Assembly: GCA_001725945.1 (NCBI GenBank)
Contig: LRMT01000027.1
Location: 1-64,000, forward strand
Length of the DNA stretch: 64,000 bases
Origin: Cupriavidus sp. UYMMa02A
Lineage (GTDB): Bacteria > Pseudomonadota > Gammaproteobacteria > Burkholderiales > Burkholderiaceae
Direction: 5' to 3'
The translations under genes and the position numbers were made by a program. This document shows positions 21,341 through 31,743 of this stretch, piece by piece. The first letter of the stretch is position 1, and each line of letters begins with the position of its first letter. Below the pieces are notes generated by a model. It ran no database searches and had not been told where the DNA came from. It saw only the letters and a program-made list of their open reading frames with translations.

Positions 21341-23311
21341 TTACTGGCCGCGCAGGAACAGGCGGTCCAGTTCGGCCACGCTCAGTTGCACCCAGGTCGG
21401 GCGGCCGTGGTTGCACTGGTCGGCGCGTTCGGTCTGTTCCATCTGGCGCAGCAGCGCGTTCATCTCTTCGAGCGTGAGCTTGCGGTTGGCGCGCACCGCG
21501 CTGTGGCAGGCCAGCGTGGCCAGCAGTTCGTTGCGGCGCTCGGCCAGCACACGCGAGCCGCCAAAGGCGTGCAGGTCGCGCAGCACGTCGCGCGCGAGCG
21601 CTTCGGTGTCGGCCTGCTGCAACAGGGCCGGCACGGCGCGCACGGCCAGCGTGGTAGGGGAAACCGGCGCGATGTCAAAGCCGAGCAACGCCAGCGTTTC
21701 GCGATGCTCCTCGGCCGTGCCGATCTCCACCGCGCTCGCGGGCAGCGTCACGGGCAGCAGCAGCGGTTGCACCGCGAGATCGCGTGCGTCGAGCGCGTTC
21801 TTGATCTGTTCGTACAGGATGCGTTCGTGCGCCGCATGCATGTCGACAAGCACGAGGCCACGCGGATTTTGCGCAAGCACATAGATGCCGTGCAACTGCG
21901 CGATGGCGTACCCGAGCGGATGGTCGTCGGCACCTTCCGCCGCGTGGAGCGCGACCGGCAGCACGCTGTTGGCCGCGGCAACGCCGTCCAGCAGGCCGGG
22001 CGGCTCGTCGGCTCGTGCGGCCTGCGCATCGACCAGCCACGCGGGCGGCTGGGACGATGGCACATAGGGACGCGGCGTGGTGGCATCGCGAACCATGCCG
22101 AGGTAGGCCTGGCGCGGCTGCGCGATGCCAAGCTCGGTCTGGCGCGCTGCCGAATAGTTGATCCACTGGCTGCCGCTGCCTGTCGCAGTCCCAGCGGCGC
22201 CGCCATAGGCCGCGCGGGGCTCGCGCAGTTCGCCCGTGCCGCCTGCTGCCGGCAGCGGTTCGCCGTTCGTGCCGGTATGCAGGCTGTCGCCGTTCTCGCC
22301 CGCCTGGCGCGCCAGGCAGCGCTGCACCGCGTGATAGACGAACTGGTGCACCGCGCGCGATTCGCGGAAGCGCACTTCGATCTTGGACGGGTGGACGTTG
22401 ACGTCGACCATCTCCGGCGGCAAGTCCAGGCACAGCACATACGACGGGAAGCGGTCGCCGTGCAGTACGTCCTGGTAGGCGCTTCGCACCGCATGGTTCA
22501 GCAGCTTGTCGCGCACGAAGCGGCCATTTACGAAGAAATACTGTTGGTCCGGCCGCCCGCGCGAGGCGGTCGGCAGCCCGGCAAAGCCATACAGGTGCAG
22601 GTCGCCGGCTTCCTCGTCGAGTGGCAGCCGCGCGCGCGCAAAGTCGCTGCCGAGCACCTGCGCTGTGCGGGCGGCTACATCGCCGGCGTTCCAGTGTTCC
22701 AGCGGCTTGCCGTTGTGGTGAACCGAAATAGCGACGTCGGGACGGGCCAGCGCCGCGCGGCGGACCATTTCCAGGCAGTGCCCCAGCTCGGTCTGTTCCG
22801 ATTTAAGGAACTTTCGGCGCGCTGGCGTGTTGAAGTAGAGATGCTGGACATCCACCGTCGTGCCGACTCCGCCCGATGCGGGCTGCAATGCGCCGGTATC
22901 GGCACTGACCTGCGTGGCATGCGCATCGCCGGCGGTACGGCTGGTCAGCGTAAGCTGCGACACGGAAGCGATCGAGGCCAGCGCCTCGCCGCGAAAACCG
23001 AGGGTCAGCACGGCTTCGAGTTCGTCCAGTGAAGCGATCTTGCTGGTGGCATGGCGCATCAGCGCGACGGGCAGTTCGCCTGGCGGGATGCCGCAGCCGT
23101 TGTCCGTGATGACGATGCGCCGCACGCCGCCTTCCTCGAGCCGGATGCCGAGCTGGCTGGAGCCCGCATCGAGTGCGTTCTCGAGCAGCTCTTTCACCAC
23201 CGACGCCGGGCGTTCCACGACTTCGCCGGCGGCAATCTGGCTGATGAGCTGGTCGGGCAGGGGGCGGATCGGCCGCGGCGGCTGTGCGGTGCGGGAGGCG
23301 GAGGCTGGCAT
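21341..23311 (-). CDS. mutL: DNA mismatch repair protein MutL
   Basis: About 656 residues, in frame. MutL couples MutS mismatch recognition to strand removal. The N-terminal GHKL ATPase has [15 protein letters not shown] (Mg-binding Asn), ITDNGCGIP and [14 protein letters not shown]; a linker follows, then the dimerisation domain with [13 protein letters not shown] and [14 protein letters not shown] residues near the C-terminus ([15 protein letters not shown]). The DQHA-x2-E-x4-E nuclease motif found in nicking MutL proteins is only partly present, so it may not have endonuclease activity. I start at ATG 23311 ([14 protein letters not shown]). It is divergent from dedA and 38 bases upstream of miaA. 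Confidence 0.96.
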   Translation of the reverse strand: MPASASRTAQPPRPIRPLPDQLISQIAAGEVVERPASVVKELLENALDAGSSQLGIRLEEGGVRRIVITDNGCGIPPGELPVALMRHATSKIASLDELEAVLTLGFRGEALASIASVSQLTLTSRTAGDAHATQVSADTGALQPASGGVGTTVDVQHLYFNTPARRKFLKSEQTELGHCLEMVRRAALARPDVAISVHHNGKPLEHWNAGDVAARTAQVLGSDFARARLPLDEEAGDLHLYGFAGLPTASRGRPDQQYFFVNGRFVRDKLLNHAVRSAYQDVLHGDRFPSYVLCLDLPPEMVDVNVHPSKIEVRFRESRAVHQFVYHAVQRCLARQAGENGDSLHTGTNGEPLPAAGGTGELREPRAAYGGAAGTATGSGSQWINYSAARQTELGIAQPRQAYLGMVRDATTPRPYVPSSQPPAWLVDAQAARADEPPGLLDGVAAANSVLPVALHAAEGADDHPLGYAIAQLHGIYVLAQNPRGLVLVDMHAAHERILYEQIKNALDARDLAVQPLLLPVTLPASAVEIGTAEEHRETLALLGFDIAPVSPTTLAVRAVPALLQQADTEALARDVLRDLHAFGGSRVLAERRNELLATLACHSAVRANRKLTLEEMNALLRQMEQTERADQCNHGRPTWVQLSVAELDRLFLRGQ

Positions 23312-23439
23312 GCGGCGATTATACGTGCCGCGCCGAACGTGGCATGACCGTGCCGGGCCCGTCAGGTGACCGATCCGTCGGGCAGCTCTTGTATGATGTC
23401 GCGCTTGGTGGATCAACCTACAACACAACGGGGAACGAC

Positions 23440-24105
23440 TTGGATCTCGCTCTGCAGCTTATCGACATGCTCCTGCATGTCGACAAATACCTCGGCACAG
23501 TCATCCAGCAATATGGCGCGTGGGTCTATGCGATCCTGTTCGTCATCGTGTTTGCCGAAACCGGACTGGTCGTGCTGCCGTTCCTGCCGGGCGACTCGCT
23601 GCTGTTCATTGCCGGCGCGTTCTGCGCGACCGGCGCCATGAACGAATGGGTGCTGATCGGGCTGCTGCTGACGGCGGCGATCTCGGGCAATACCGTGAAT
23701 TACTGGGTCGGGAGCTGGATCGGGCCCAAGGTGTTCGACCACCATTGGCGCTTCCTCGACCAGAAGGCGCTGCGCCGCACCCACGACTTCTATGAACGCC
23801 ACGGCGGCAAGACGCTGGTGATGGCGCGTTTTGTGCCCATCGTGCGTACCTTTGCCCCGTTCGTGGCGGGCGTCTCGCAGATGACATTCGCGCGCTTCCA
23901 GTTCTTCAACGTGATCGGCGCGCTGGCCTGGGTGGCGGGGCTGGTGTTCGCGGGCTACTTCTTCGGCAACCTGCCGTTCATCAAGCAGTACCTGAACCTG
24001 ATCGTCCTGGCCGGCATCGGCGCGGCCGTGGTGCCACTGGTGCTGGGCGGTCTGTGGAAACTCGTGCGCGGCAACAAGCGCAGTGCTTCGAGCGTGGAGC
24101 GCTGA
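23440..24105 (+). CDS. DedA family membrane protein (VTT/SNARE-associated domain)
   Basis: About 221 residues. DedA proteins are inner-membrane transporters or scramblases linked to membrane potential and undecaprenyl phosphate or phospholipid movement. The family motif runs through FAETGLVVLPFLPGDSLLF (the E-x-G-x-x-x-P-x-x-P-G-(D/E) re-entrant segment), with a second in GKTLVMARFVPIVRTFAPFVAG containing the essential arginines. Membrane helices follow at the C-terminus. I start at TTG 23440 because GGGGAA lies 5 bases before it and the MDLALQLIDMLLHVDK start matches relatives; ATG 23470 is the alternative. The frame is intact. Confidence 0.88.
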   Translation: MDLALQLIDMLLHVDKYLGTVIQQYGAWVYAILFVIVFAETGLVVLPFLPGDSLLFIAGAFCATGAMNEWVLIGLLLTAAISGNTVNYWVGSWIGPKVFDHHWRFLDQKALRRTHDFYERHGGKTLVMARFVPIVRTFAPFVAGVSQMTFARFQFFNVIGALAWVAGLVFAGYFFGNLPFIKQYLNLIVLAGIGAAVVPLVLGGLWKLVRGNKRSASSVER

Positions 24106-24134
24106 GCGCGCTCTGCCGCAGTCTCAGCGCAGTT

Positions 24135-24983
24135 TCAGTTGAGGCTGCGGCTCATCATCCGCAGGGCCGGCATGCGGTCGCGGATCTGCGCAATGTCGGC
24201 GGCGTCGGGGCGCGCCTGCACATAGGCTTCCAGATCCTCCAGGGCGGGCCGGAAACATTCGAGGTTGGCATAGGCCAGCCCTCGGTCGCGCACTTCCTCG
24301 ATCGACCCTGGCAGCAGGATGACCAGGCGGTTCTGCACCGCCAGCAGCCGCTGCCAGCGTGATTCCTGCAGATACACCGCCTTCAGGTTGCGCAGCATGC
24401 GCGCGATGATTTCGCGGTGGCTCGCGGCCTGCAGGAACAAGCCCAGCGGTACCTGGCCGGGGTCGGAAATCCCTTCCCGTTCCAGGTAGGGATCGAGCAT
24501 TTCCTGCAGCTGTTCCTTCGACAATGTCTCGCCAGTCAGCGGGTCGAGCACGACTTCACCGGCGGGAATCGTCATGCGTACCAGGAAGTGGTTCGGGAAC
24601 GACACGCCCTTGAGCGGCAGGCCGATCTGCTGGCCGAGTTCCATGTAAAGCACCGCGAGCGAGATGGGGATGCCGCGCCGCTGCTTCAGCACCACGTTTA
24701 GGTACGAGTTGTCCGGATCGTAGTAGTCGTTGGCGTTGGCGCCGAAGCCGAGGTCGCGGTAGAAGAAGTGGTTCAGCAGGCGCAGCCGCTGGATCGCGGG
24801 CGTACCCTCGGCGATCCGGCGTTTCAGGCGCAGCGCCAGCACATCCAGCGCAGCCAGTTCGGCTTGCAGGTCCAGGTCCGGGTAGGCGTCCTGCGCGATG
24901 GAAAGTGCGGTTTCAGTCAGGGGGATGCCGTTTTCGTCGGCCACAAGACTGGCGAAGTAATCCAGGACTTTCGTACTTGTCAT
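24135..24983 (-). CDS. SirB1/transglutaminase-like family protein with TPR-type tail
   Basis: 282 residues. Residues 60-200 match the transglutaminase-like SirB1 family (LLNHFFYRDLGFGANANDYY, DNSYLNVVLKQRRGIPISLAVLYMELG, FPNHFLVRM). The catalytic Cys typical of transglutaminases is not at the expected position (ISLAVLYM), as in most SirB1 proteins, so an enzymatic role is doubtful. The C-terminal part (RLLAVQNRLVILLPGSIEEVRDRGLAY) looks like TPR repeats. In other proteobacteria sirB1 often lies near prmC/hemK; here it follows murJ on the same strand. Function is unknown. The frame is intact. Confidence 0.75.
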   Translation of the reverse strand: MTSTKVLDYFASLVADENGIPLTETALSIAQDAYPDLDLQAELAALDVLALRLKRRIAEGTPAIQRLRLLNHFFYRDLGFGANANDYYDPDNSYLNVVLKQRRGIPISLAVLYMELGQQIGLPLKGVSFPNHFLVRMTIPAGEVVLDPLTGETLSKEQLQEMLDPYLEREGISDPGQVPLGLFLQAASHREIIARMLRNLKAVYLQESRWQRLLAVQNRLVILLPGSIEEVRDRGLAYANLECFRPALEDLEAYVQARPDAADIAQIRDRMPALRMMSRSLN

Positions 24984-25063
24984 TGCGGATTCCTGATGCG
25001 GCACAGCTGTACCGTGCCCTGGCGCCCTCCGTTGGCTAAGGCACGCTCCGGACGTGAATAGCC

Positions 25064-26612
25064 CTAGACCGTCCGGCGCTTGAAGGCGGCATATCGCAGT
25101 CCCATCAGCCACAGTGTACCGAAGTAGACCACCGCCGCAAGTACCAGGCAGGACGCCAGCAGTGCGATGCGCAGCAGCGGCGTGGCGCCCAGCGCGACCC
25201 AGTCGAAGTTGCGCACGAACCAGAGCAGCATGCCCGCCAGCAGCAGCACCGCGGTGAAAAGCTGGGCCAGGAACAGCCACCATCCCGGGGCAGGGCGATA
25301 GAAGCCGCGCCGCACCAGACCTGCAAATAGCAGCACCGCGTTGATGGTTGCGCCGACGCTGATCGACAGCGCCAGGCCGGCGTGGCCCAGCCACGGCACG
25401 AACACGTAGTTGCAGGCCTGCGTGATGACCAGCACCGCCAGCGCGATCTTCACCGGCGTGCGGATGTCCTGCCGCGCGTAGAAGCCCGGGGCCAGGATCT
25501 TGATGACGATCAGCCCGAGCAGGCCCGTGCCGTACGATACCAGCGCCTGGCGCGTCATTTCCACGGCGTGGGCGTCGAACTTGCCGTAATTGAACAGTAC
25601 CGTGGTCAGCGGGGTGCCGAACACGAACAGCCCCACCGCGCAGGGCACCGCAAGCAGGAAGGTCAGGCGCAGTCCCCAGTCGAGCAGGCCCGAGTATTCG
25701 TCGCGGTTGCCTGGGCGCTCGCTTTCGACAGGCTTGGTAGCAGGATGGTCCCGAGCGCCACGCCGAGCAGCGCGGTCGGGAACTCCATCAGCCGGTCGGC
25801 ATAGGTCAGGTACGACACGCTGCCCGCGGCAAGGCGCGAGGCAATGTTGGTATTGATGATCAGGCTGATTTGCGCGACCGACACGGCGAGCAGCGCCGGC
25901 CCCATCTGCCGCAGGATGCGGCGCACGCCGACGTTGGTCCAGGCCTCGCGCATGCTGAAGCTCAGGCGCGGCATCGCGCCCAGGCGCCGGAGCGCGGGCA
26001 CCTGGATCAGCAACTGCAGGATGCCGCCGACCAGTACGCCCCAGGCCTGCGCGTAGATCGGCTGCGCCATGTGCGGCCCGACGAACAGCGCGGCGAAGAT
26101 CAGGCACAGGTTCAGCAGCACCGGCGTGAACGCCGGCATCGCGAACTTGCGCCACGTGTTGAGGATGCCGGATGCCAGCGCCACCAGCGAGATCAGGCCG
26201 ATATACGGGAACATCACGCGCGTCATGAAGACTGCGGCGGTGTAGGTCTCGCCCTGTCCGCGGAAGCCGGTCGCCACCACGGTCATCACCAGTGGCGCGC
26301 CGATCACGCCCAGGAGCGACACGCCCATCAGTGCCCAGGTCATCACGGTGGCGACGGCATCGATCAGAAGCTTGGTCTCGGCATCGCCACGCTTGGCGTG
26401 GTACTCGCCCAGGATCGGCACGAAAGCCTGCGAGAACGCGCCTTCGCCGAAGATGCGCCGCAGCAGGTTGGGAATCCGGAAGGCCACGTTGAAGGCGTCG
26501 GTCATGTCCGAAGCGCCGACGCCCGGGCGATGAGGATTTCGCGCACCAGCCCCGTGATGCGCGAAAGCATGGTCAGGCTGCTGATGGTGGCGAGCGCTTT
26601 GAGCAGGTTCAA
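25064..26612 (-). CDS. murJ: Lipid II flippase MurJ; two frame breaks
   Basis: Corrected length is about 516 residues with 13-14 membrane segments (MVF/MurJ family). It moves lipid II across the inner membrane for peptidoglycan synthesis. Family sequence includes LTMLSRITGLVREILIA, MTDAFNVAFRIPNLLRRIFGEGAFSQAFVP (in two parts), PALLAVSVAQISLIINTNIAS and DRLMEFPTALLGVALGTILLPSLS. Bases are missing near 26517 and near 25710 (CAGGGCAAC read as CAGGCAAC). The start is probably TTG 26612 (MNLLKALATISSLT); no strong ribosome site is visible, so a GTG or ATG upstream is possible. It is divergent from rpsT, the conserved murJ-rpsT arrangement. Confidence 0.93.
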
Positions 26613-26825
26613 GATGAGTCGGCGGGAAGCGGTGGATCGGGCAGGCGCTGGCTGGTGGACATGGCGGCGTGGCGACCGCGCATCCCGCGCACGGGCCGGA
26701 ATGGCGATTCTGACGCCCGGCGCGCGGTAAAGTTGCCGCGGCGGCACGCCGCGCCCGGCGAAGTGGCGCCTATTATACGGATCACCCCGGCCGCTTCCCG
26801 CCCGGCACGGTATCCCAAGCTAGTC

Positions 26826-26855
26826 TTGCGTGTGGCGCCAGCGTGTGTGTATAAT
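26826..26855 (+). promoter_or_regulatory. Sigma-70-type promoter of rpsT
   Basis: TTGCGT (26826-26831), an 18-base spacer and a perfect TATAAT (26850-26855). It lies about 120 bases before the rpsT start codon in the murJ/rpsT intergenic region. The leader of about 115 bases could hold the site where free S20 represses its own translation, which is known in E. coli but not visible here. Confidence 0.7.
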
Positions 26856-26976
26856 TGCCGGTTCACAAGGATAGTTGCGTTCCGGATTCGTGTGTCAGTG
26901 CATCCCGGGTCGCTTGATATGACTTAACTGTTGTGTCCCCCGCGGCACGCATCTGAATTCAGGATATCTACTTTAA

Positions 26977-27243
26977 ATGGCAAATTCCGCACAAGCCCGC
27001 AAGCGCGCTCGCCAAGCCGTTGGCCAGAACGCCCACAACTCCAGCCTGCGCTCGCGCCTGCGTACCGCCGTGAAGGCCGTTCGCAAGGCGATCGACGCCG
27101 GCGACAAGGCAGCCGCTGCCGAGATCTTCAAGAACTCGCAAGCAACGATCGACAGCATCGCTGACAAGAAGATCGTGCACAAGAACAAGGCTGCACGTCA
27201 CAAGTCGCGTCTGTCGGCTGCCATCAAGGCCATGGCTGCCTGA
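26977..27243 (+). CDS. rpsT: 30S ribosomal protein S20
   Basis: 88 residues, full length ([18 protein letters not shown]..., [22 protein letters not shown]). This is a small basic protein that binds 16S rRNA in the small subunit. It is transcribed alone, from the promoter at 26826 to the terminator at 27301, and is divergent from murJ. The frame is intact. Confidence 0.98.
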   Translation: MANSAQARKRARQAVGQNAHNSSLRSRLRTAVKAVRKAIDAGDKAAAAEIFKNSQATIDSIADKKIVHKNKAARHKSRLSAAIKAMAA

Positions 27244-27299
27244 TCGCTGCGGGGCCGCCAAGGCGGCCCGCTCGCGGGTACTGCAAAGTGCCCGCCCAA

Positions 27300-27332
27300 C
27301 AAAAGCTCGTCATCCGACGAGCTTTTTGTTTT
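27300..27332 (+). terminator. Rho-independent terminator after rpsT
   Basis: AAAAGCTCGTC pairs with GACGAGCTTTT around an ATCC loop and is followed by TGTTTTG. The A-run on the left also lets it stop the convergent DUF3579 transcript. Confidence 0.85.
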
Positions 27333-27363
27333 GGGGCTGCCGCTGCGTGCGGCAACGATCTGC

Positions 27364-27663
27364 TTATTCCAGCGAACAGGCTTCGACCAGCTGAAGGTTG
27401 TTGTCGCGCGCGAAGTTCAGCACGAAGTCCAGGGCCTTGGGTTCGATATCGCGCAGGCGCACATCGACCACCACGCATTTGACGTTGCCCGCGAAGATCG
27501 GGCGCACATAAGGGGAGTAGGTCAGGCGCGGATCGCCGCTATCGCCTTCGGGGCGGAATTGCGCCATGACGCCGCAGAGTCGTTCAGCCCAGTCGCTTGG
27601 GCGGAAGGTCTTTCCTTCCTTGGTAATGCCTTGGATGAAATATTCGCGAACGTTGGGGTTCAT
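27364..27663 (-). CDS. DUF3579 protein (small conserved betaproteobacterial protein)
   Basis: 99 residues starting MNPNVREYFIQGITKEGKTF. It matches the DUF3579 family as I recognise it from betaproteobacterial genomes (FRPSDWAERLCGVMAQF, VRPIFAGNVKCVVVDVRL). Function is unknown. I use ATG 27663 because the sequence upstream is Pro/Arg-rich and unlike the family. It is convergent with rpsT and divergent from argF, its usual neighbour in this group. The frame is intact. Confidence 0.8.
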   Translation of the reverse strand: MNPNVREYFIQGITKEGKTFRPSDWAERLCGVMAQFRPEGDSGDPRLTYSPYVRPIFAGNVKCVVVDVRLRDIEPKALDFVLNFARDNNLQLVEACSLE

Positions 27664-27867
27664 GAGACTGGGCGACTGCGGGTGTGGCGTGGTGACTCGA
27701 CGGAAAACCCGCGAAACGGGGCGCCCGTTTGACGCGGCCGGCGAGTGTTTGGTTCGCTCTTTCCGGCCGGGGTGGCGGGGCGTCGGTGTCTGCGGGGGCA
27801 CTTTGATGCCGGCGGCGGGCAGCGCGGCAGGGTATGCCGGGCCCCGCGTGAATCAGCAAGTATTATA

Positions 27868-27879
27868 TCTTATATAAGA
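27868..27879. promoter_or_regulatory. 12-base palindrome TCTTATATAAGA, DUF3579/argF intergenic region
   Basis: A perfect palindrome, identical to the one upstream of icd at 32808. It lies 212 bases before the argF start and 205 bases before the DUF3579 start. It is much more AT-rich than its surroundings. It could be an operator for a GntR-like or similar dimeric regulator; the regulator is not identified. Confidence 0.5.
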
Positions 27880-28090
27880 GTTGCGCATAACCCCGAAATC
27901 CTGTCGGAAACCTGTCAGCCGGTGCCGGGCCGAGTCCCGGCCCGCGTTGTGCCGGGCTCGCCAAAGCAGAAATAATCCCTTATGATCGTTGCACGTAAAT
28001 TGCGTATGCGACGCGAAAGGCGGCTCCGCGACGCGCTCCTGTCATGCAAGTTCATGACGCGTGTCCCCTCCGGGCCGCCTTCTTTGTTTT

Positions 28091-29014
28091 ATGAGCTCAA
28101 CCCCGATCAAGCATTACCTCCAGTTCAGCGACTTGACTCCCGACGAGTACGAGTACCTGCTGGACCGCGCACGGATCCTCAAGGCCAAGTTCAAGAACTA
28201 CGAAACATGGCATCCGCTGCACGACCGCACGCTGGCCATGATTTTCGAGAAGAACTCCACGCGTACGCGCCTGTCGTTCGAAGCCGGCATCCACCAGCTC
28301 GGCGGCCACGCGGTGTTCCTGAATACGCGCGACTCGCAGCTTGGCCGCGGCGAGCCGATCGAGGATGCCGCGCAGGTGATCTCGCGCATGGTCGACATCA
28401 TCATGATCCGCACGTTCGGGCAGGACATCATCGAACGTTTCGCCGCGCATTCGCGCGTGCCGGTCATCAACGGCCTGACCAACGAATACCACCCGTGCCA
28501 GGTGCTGGCCGACGTGTTCACCTACATCGAGCAGCGCGGCAGCATCCGCGGCAAGACCGTGGCATGGATCGGTGACGCCAACAACATGGCCTACACCTGG
28601 ATCCAGGCGGCCGAGCGGCTGGGCTTCACTTTCCATTTCTCTGCGCCTCCGGGCTACCAGCTCGATCCGGCGATGGTGCCGGCATCGGCGGCGAGCCAGC
28701 TCAAGGTGTTCGACGATCCGCTCGCGGCCTGCCAGGGTGCCAGCCTGGTGACCACCGACGTGTGGACCAGCATGGGCTTCGAGGCCGAGAACGAAACACG
28801 CAAGCGCGCGTTCCAGGACTGGATGGTGACCACCGCCATGATGGACCGCGCCGAACCCGACGCGCTGTTCATGCACTGCCTGCCCGCCCACCGCGGCGAG
28901 GAAGTCGAGGCCGCGGTCATCGACGGCCCGAAGAGCGTGGTCTGGGACGAGGCGGAAAACCGCCTGCACGTGCAGAAGGCGCTGATGGAATTCCTGCTCT
29001 GCGGCCGCTACTGA
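28091..29014 (+). CDS. argF: Ornithine carbamoyltransferase
   Basis: 307 residues, in frame. It makes citrulline from ornithine and carbamoyl phosphate in arginine synthesis. Carbamoyl-phosphate motif FEKNSTRTRLSFEAG is near residue 55, then HPCQVLADVFT, the ornithine-binding DVWTSMGFE and the FMHCLPAHRGEEV catalytic segment. The ATG at 28091 begins MSSTPIKHYLQFSDL. Between DUF3579 and this gene lie the 12-base palindrome and about 210 bases of leader. A strong terminator follows. Confidence 0.97.
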   Translation: MSSTPIKHYLQFSDLTPDEYEYLLDRARILKAKFKNYETWHPLHDRTLAMIFEKNSTRTRLSFEAGIHQLGGHAVFLNTRDSQLGRGEPIEDAAQVISRMVDIIMIRTFGQDIIERFAAHSRVPVINGLTNEYHPCQVLADVFTYIEQRGSIRGKTVAWIGDANNMAYTWIQAAERLGFTFHFSAPPGYQLDPAMVPASAASQLKVFDDPLAACQGASLVTTDVWTSMGFEAENETRKRAFQDWMVTTAMMDRAEPDALFMHCLPAHRGEEVEAAVIDGPKSVVWDEAENRLHVQKALMEFLLCGRY

Positions 29015-29038
29015 AGCGCGCGCCGACAGGCACAAGGG

Positions 29039-29064
29039 GAGGGGCCGCGATGGCCCCTCTTTTT
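29039..29064 (+). terminator. Rho-independent terminator after argF
   Basis: GAGGGGCC pairs with GGCCCCTC around GCGAT and is followed by TTTTT. It lies 25 bases after the argF stop codon and 41 bases before ppnP. Confidence 0.85.
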
Positions 29065-29104
29065 ACGTGACCGCATCCACATGACTGCAATCAAGGAGAG
29101 CGAA

Positions 29105-29416
29105 GTGAGCCAGTTCGACAACGTATCGGTCGTCAAGAAGGCCAACCTGTATTTCGACGGCAAGTGCGTGAGCCACACGGTGCTGTTCGCCGATGGCACG
29201 CGCAAGACGCTGGGCGTGATTTTCCCCTCGACGCTGACGTTCAACACCGGCGCGCCGGAAATCATGGAAGTCAACGCGGGTGTGTGCCGCGTGCGCCTGG
29301 CCGGCTCGGAAGCCTGGCAGACCTATGGCGCCGGACAACAGTTCAGCGTGCCGGGCAACAGCAGCTTCGATATCGAGGTGCAGGAAACCCTCGACTACGT
29401 CTGCCACTTTGCCTGA
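29105..29416 (+). CDS. ppnP: Pyrimidine/purine nucleoside phosphorylase (DUF1255 cupin)
   Basis: 103 residues. A small cupin of the PpnP (YaiE) family, which phosphorolyses several nucleosides: [40 protein letters not shown], and [23 protein letters not shown] at the end. I choose GTG 29105 because AAGGAG ends 6 bases before it and MSQFDNVSV matches relatives; ATG 29081 would add eight residues and overlap the ribosome site. It is convergent with murB. Confidence 0.88.
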   Translation: MSQFDNVSVVKKANLYFDGKCVSHTVLFADGTRKTLGVIFPSTLTFNTGAPEIMEVNAGVCRVRLAGSEAWQTYGAGQQFSVPGNSSFDIEVQETLDYVCHFA

Positions 29417-29434
29417 TTGTGGCCGCGGAGCCGG

Positions 29435-30444
29435 TCAGAGCACGACCGGTTCCGGCTCGATGCGCACGCCGAAGCGGGCCTGAACGGTATCGGCGATGCG
29501 TCCGGCCAGCGCCAGCAGCGCTGCGCCGGTGCCGCCACCGTGGTGCACCAGCACCAGCGCCTGCTTGCCATAGACGCCGACCGGGCCGTCGTTGAGTCCC
29601 TTGAACCCACAGCGGTCGATCAGCCAGCCGGCAGCGAGCTTGAAGGTGCCATCGGGCTGGGCGTAGCTGACCAGGTCGGGATGGCTGGCCAGCAGCGCGT
29701 CGCGTTGCTCGGCGCTGACCAGCGGATTCTTGAAGAAGCTGCCTGCATTGCCGATTTGCGCGGGATCAGGCAACTTGCGCGAGCGGATGGCGATTACCGC
29801 ATCGCGGATCGCCGTGGCGTCGGGTGCCGCGTTGGCCCCGAGTTCACGCGCCAGTTCCCCATAGGCAAGCACCGGCTGCCAGTCTCGCGGCAGGCGAAAC
29901 GTCACGGCCGTGATGATGTAGCGCTCGCGGCCCGCCTGCTTGAACAGGCTGTCGCGATAGCCGAACGCGCACTGTTCGAGGTCGAGGTCCACGAAGCGCA
30001 GCGTCTGGCGGTCCAGCGCACGCGCGTTCGCAAACGCTCGCGCAGCTCAACCCCATAGGCGCCGATGTTCTGAATCGGTGCTGCACCCACGGTGCCGGGG
30101 ATCAGCGCCAGATTTTCCAAGCCGGGCAGCCCGTCGGCGATGGTGCGGCAGACCAGTCCATGCCAGTTTTCGCCGGCGCCTGCCGTGACAAGCCATGCGT
30201 CCGCGCCGGTTTCCACGCGATAGCCCGGAATTTCCATCAGCAGCACCAGCGCATCCAGGTCGGCGGTCAGCACCACATTGCTGCCACCGCCCAGCACCAC
30301 CAGCGGCAGCCCCTTGCCGCGCGGGTCTTCCAGCGCGGCCAGCAGGTCGGATTCGCTGCGGACATGGACGGCAAAGCGCGCTCGGACGTCGAAACCGAAT
30401 GTATTGTGGCGACGCAGGGGATAAAATTCGTGGAAATCTGCCAT
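29435..30444 (-). CDS. murB: UDP-N-acetylenolpyruvoylglucosamine reductase; one frame break
   Basis: Corrected length is about 336 residues, type I MurB. It reduces the enolpyruvyl group with NADPH and FAD to form UDP-MurNAc. Motifs: [26 protein letters not shown] (FAD), [18 protein letters not shown], then [11 protein letters not shown] and [15 protein letters not shown] (catalytic Ser and Lys region). A base is missing near 30023; corrected sequence reads [21 protein letters not shown] or similar. It is divergent from yajQ by about 135 bases. Confidence 0.93.
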
Positions 30445-30580
30445 GCAAGCTAGAGGTGATGCGGCCGCCGCAGTGCGGCCTGTGCCTCATGGAGGGCGAG
30501 GCAGGCTGAATTATACGGAAGTACCGGCGCGGCCCGCGTGGGCTGTGGGCGCCGGGCAGGCAAGTGACAAGGAGAATGCA

Positions 30581-31066
30581 ATGCCGTCGTTTGACGTAGT
30601 GTGCGAAGCGAACATGGTCGAGATCAAGAATGCGGTCGAGCAGGCCAACAAGGAGATCACGACGCGTTTCGATTTCAAGGGTTCGGACGCACGGGTCGAG
30701 CAGAAGGAGGGCGAACTGACCGCCTTCGCCGACGATGACTTCAAGCTGGGCCAGGTCAAGGATGTGCTGATCAACAAGATGGCCAAGCGCAACGTCGATG
30801 TGCGCTTCCTCGACTACGGCAAGGTCGAGAAGATCAGCGGCGACAAGGTCAAGCAGGTCATCACGATCAAGAAGGGCGTGACCGGCGACCTGGCCAAGAA
30901 GATCGTGCGCATGATCAAGGACAGCAAGATCAAGGTGCAGGGCAGCATCCAGGGCGATGCCGTGCGCGTGTCCGGCACCAAGCGCGACGACCTGCAAAGC
31001 GTGATCGCGATGCTGCGTAAGGACGTGTCCGAGGCGCCGCTGGACTTCAACAACTTCCGGGACTGA
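30581..31066 (+). CDS. YajQ family nucleotide-binding protein
   Basis: 161 residues, the full length of the family. Sequence includes [57 protein letters not shown] and the C-terminal [10 protein letters not shown]. YajQ-type proteins bind RNA or nucleotides, and a Xanthomonas member binds cyclic di-GMP; whether this one does is unknown. A GACAAGGAGAATGCA ribosome site precedes ATG 30581. The frame is intact. Confidence 0.92.
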   Translation: MPSFDVVCEANMVEIKNAVEQANKEITTRFDFKGSDARVEQKEGELTAFADDDFKLGQVKDVLINKMAKRNVDVRFLDYGKVEKISGDKVKQVITIKKGVTGDLAKKIVRMIKDSKIKVQGSIQGDAVRVSGTKRDDLQSVIAMLRKDVSEAPLDFNNFRD

Positions 31067-31138
31067 TTTCCCTGATTCCCCGGATTCCCGTATGGGCGCC
31101 GGTACAGGGCCGGCGCCGCGCCTTGCTGCCGGCCGCGC

Positions 31139-31588
31139 TCAGCGCGGCTGCGGTAGCCCGCCGATCTTCGCGCCGGCACGGATGCCCTTCTGCGCGAACC
31201 ATCCCTTGTTCATCTCCAGCGCGTAGCGGATCGCTGCCTTGGGGCAGTGGTTGTCCTGTGTCTGCGGCGCCATGTCCTCGATATTGACGATGCTGCCGTC
31301 ATCGGCAAGGAAGGCGATCGACAGCGGCAGGTCGGTGTTCTTCATCCAGAAGCAGTGTCCGGCCTTCTGCTCGAATACAAACAGCATGCCGGCGTTGGCA
31401 GGCATCGACTTGCGGTACATCAGCCCCTGCTCGCGGGCGGCCGGGGTGGATGCGACTTCTGCCTGGATGGCGTACATGCCGGCGGTGAGCGGCACGACCG
31501 GCAGGGTGTTCTGGGCGTGAGCCATGCCGCTGACGGCGGCGGCCAGCAACATGCAGCGGAAAAACAGGGTCTTCGTCAGGATTCGCAT
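31139..31588 (-). CDS. DUF192 family exported protein
   Basis: 149 residues. A signal peptide (FFRCMLLAAAVSGMAHA, cleavage after AHA) is followed by a DUF192 domain: STPAAREQGLMYRKSMPANA, GHCFWMKNTDLPLSIAFLA and MNKGWFAQKGI near the end. DUF192 proteins are small periplasmic beta-fold proteins of unknown function. ATG 31588 is chosen because the signal peptide begins there (MRILTKT). It is convergent with yajQ. The frame is intact. Confidence 0.85.
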   Translation of the reverse strand: MRILTKTLFFRCMLLAAAVSGMAHAQNTLPVVPLTAGMYAIQAEVASTPAAREQGLMYRKSMPANAGMLFVFEQKAGHCFWMKNTDLPLSIAFLADDGSIVNIEDMAPQTQDNHCPKAAIRYALEMNKGWFAQKGIRAGAKIGGLPQPR

Positions 31589-31680
31589 GGCAATGCGGCG
31601 GGAGGTTCGAGGGCAGGCGCAAGCATAACGCACCAGGCGCGGACTGACTGGCGCCCGCATGATGGCCCGCGGAATAAAAA

Positions 31681-31707
31681 AAGGCAGGTTGCCGGGCAAC
31701 CTGCCTT
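31681..31707 (-). terminator. Rho-independent terminator after the small exported protein
   Basis: GGCAGGTTGC pairs with GCAACCTGCC around CGG. On the minus strand a run of seven T follows (AAAAAAA on the plus strand), so it ends the transcript of the 31744-31929 gene before DUF192. Confidence 0.85.
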
Positions 31708-31743
31708 TCGCATGTGCGGCGGATATCCGCCGCAGCAGCACGC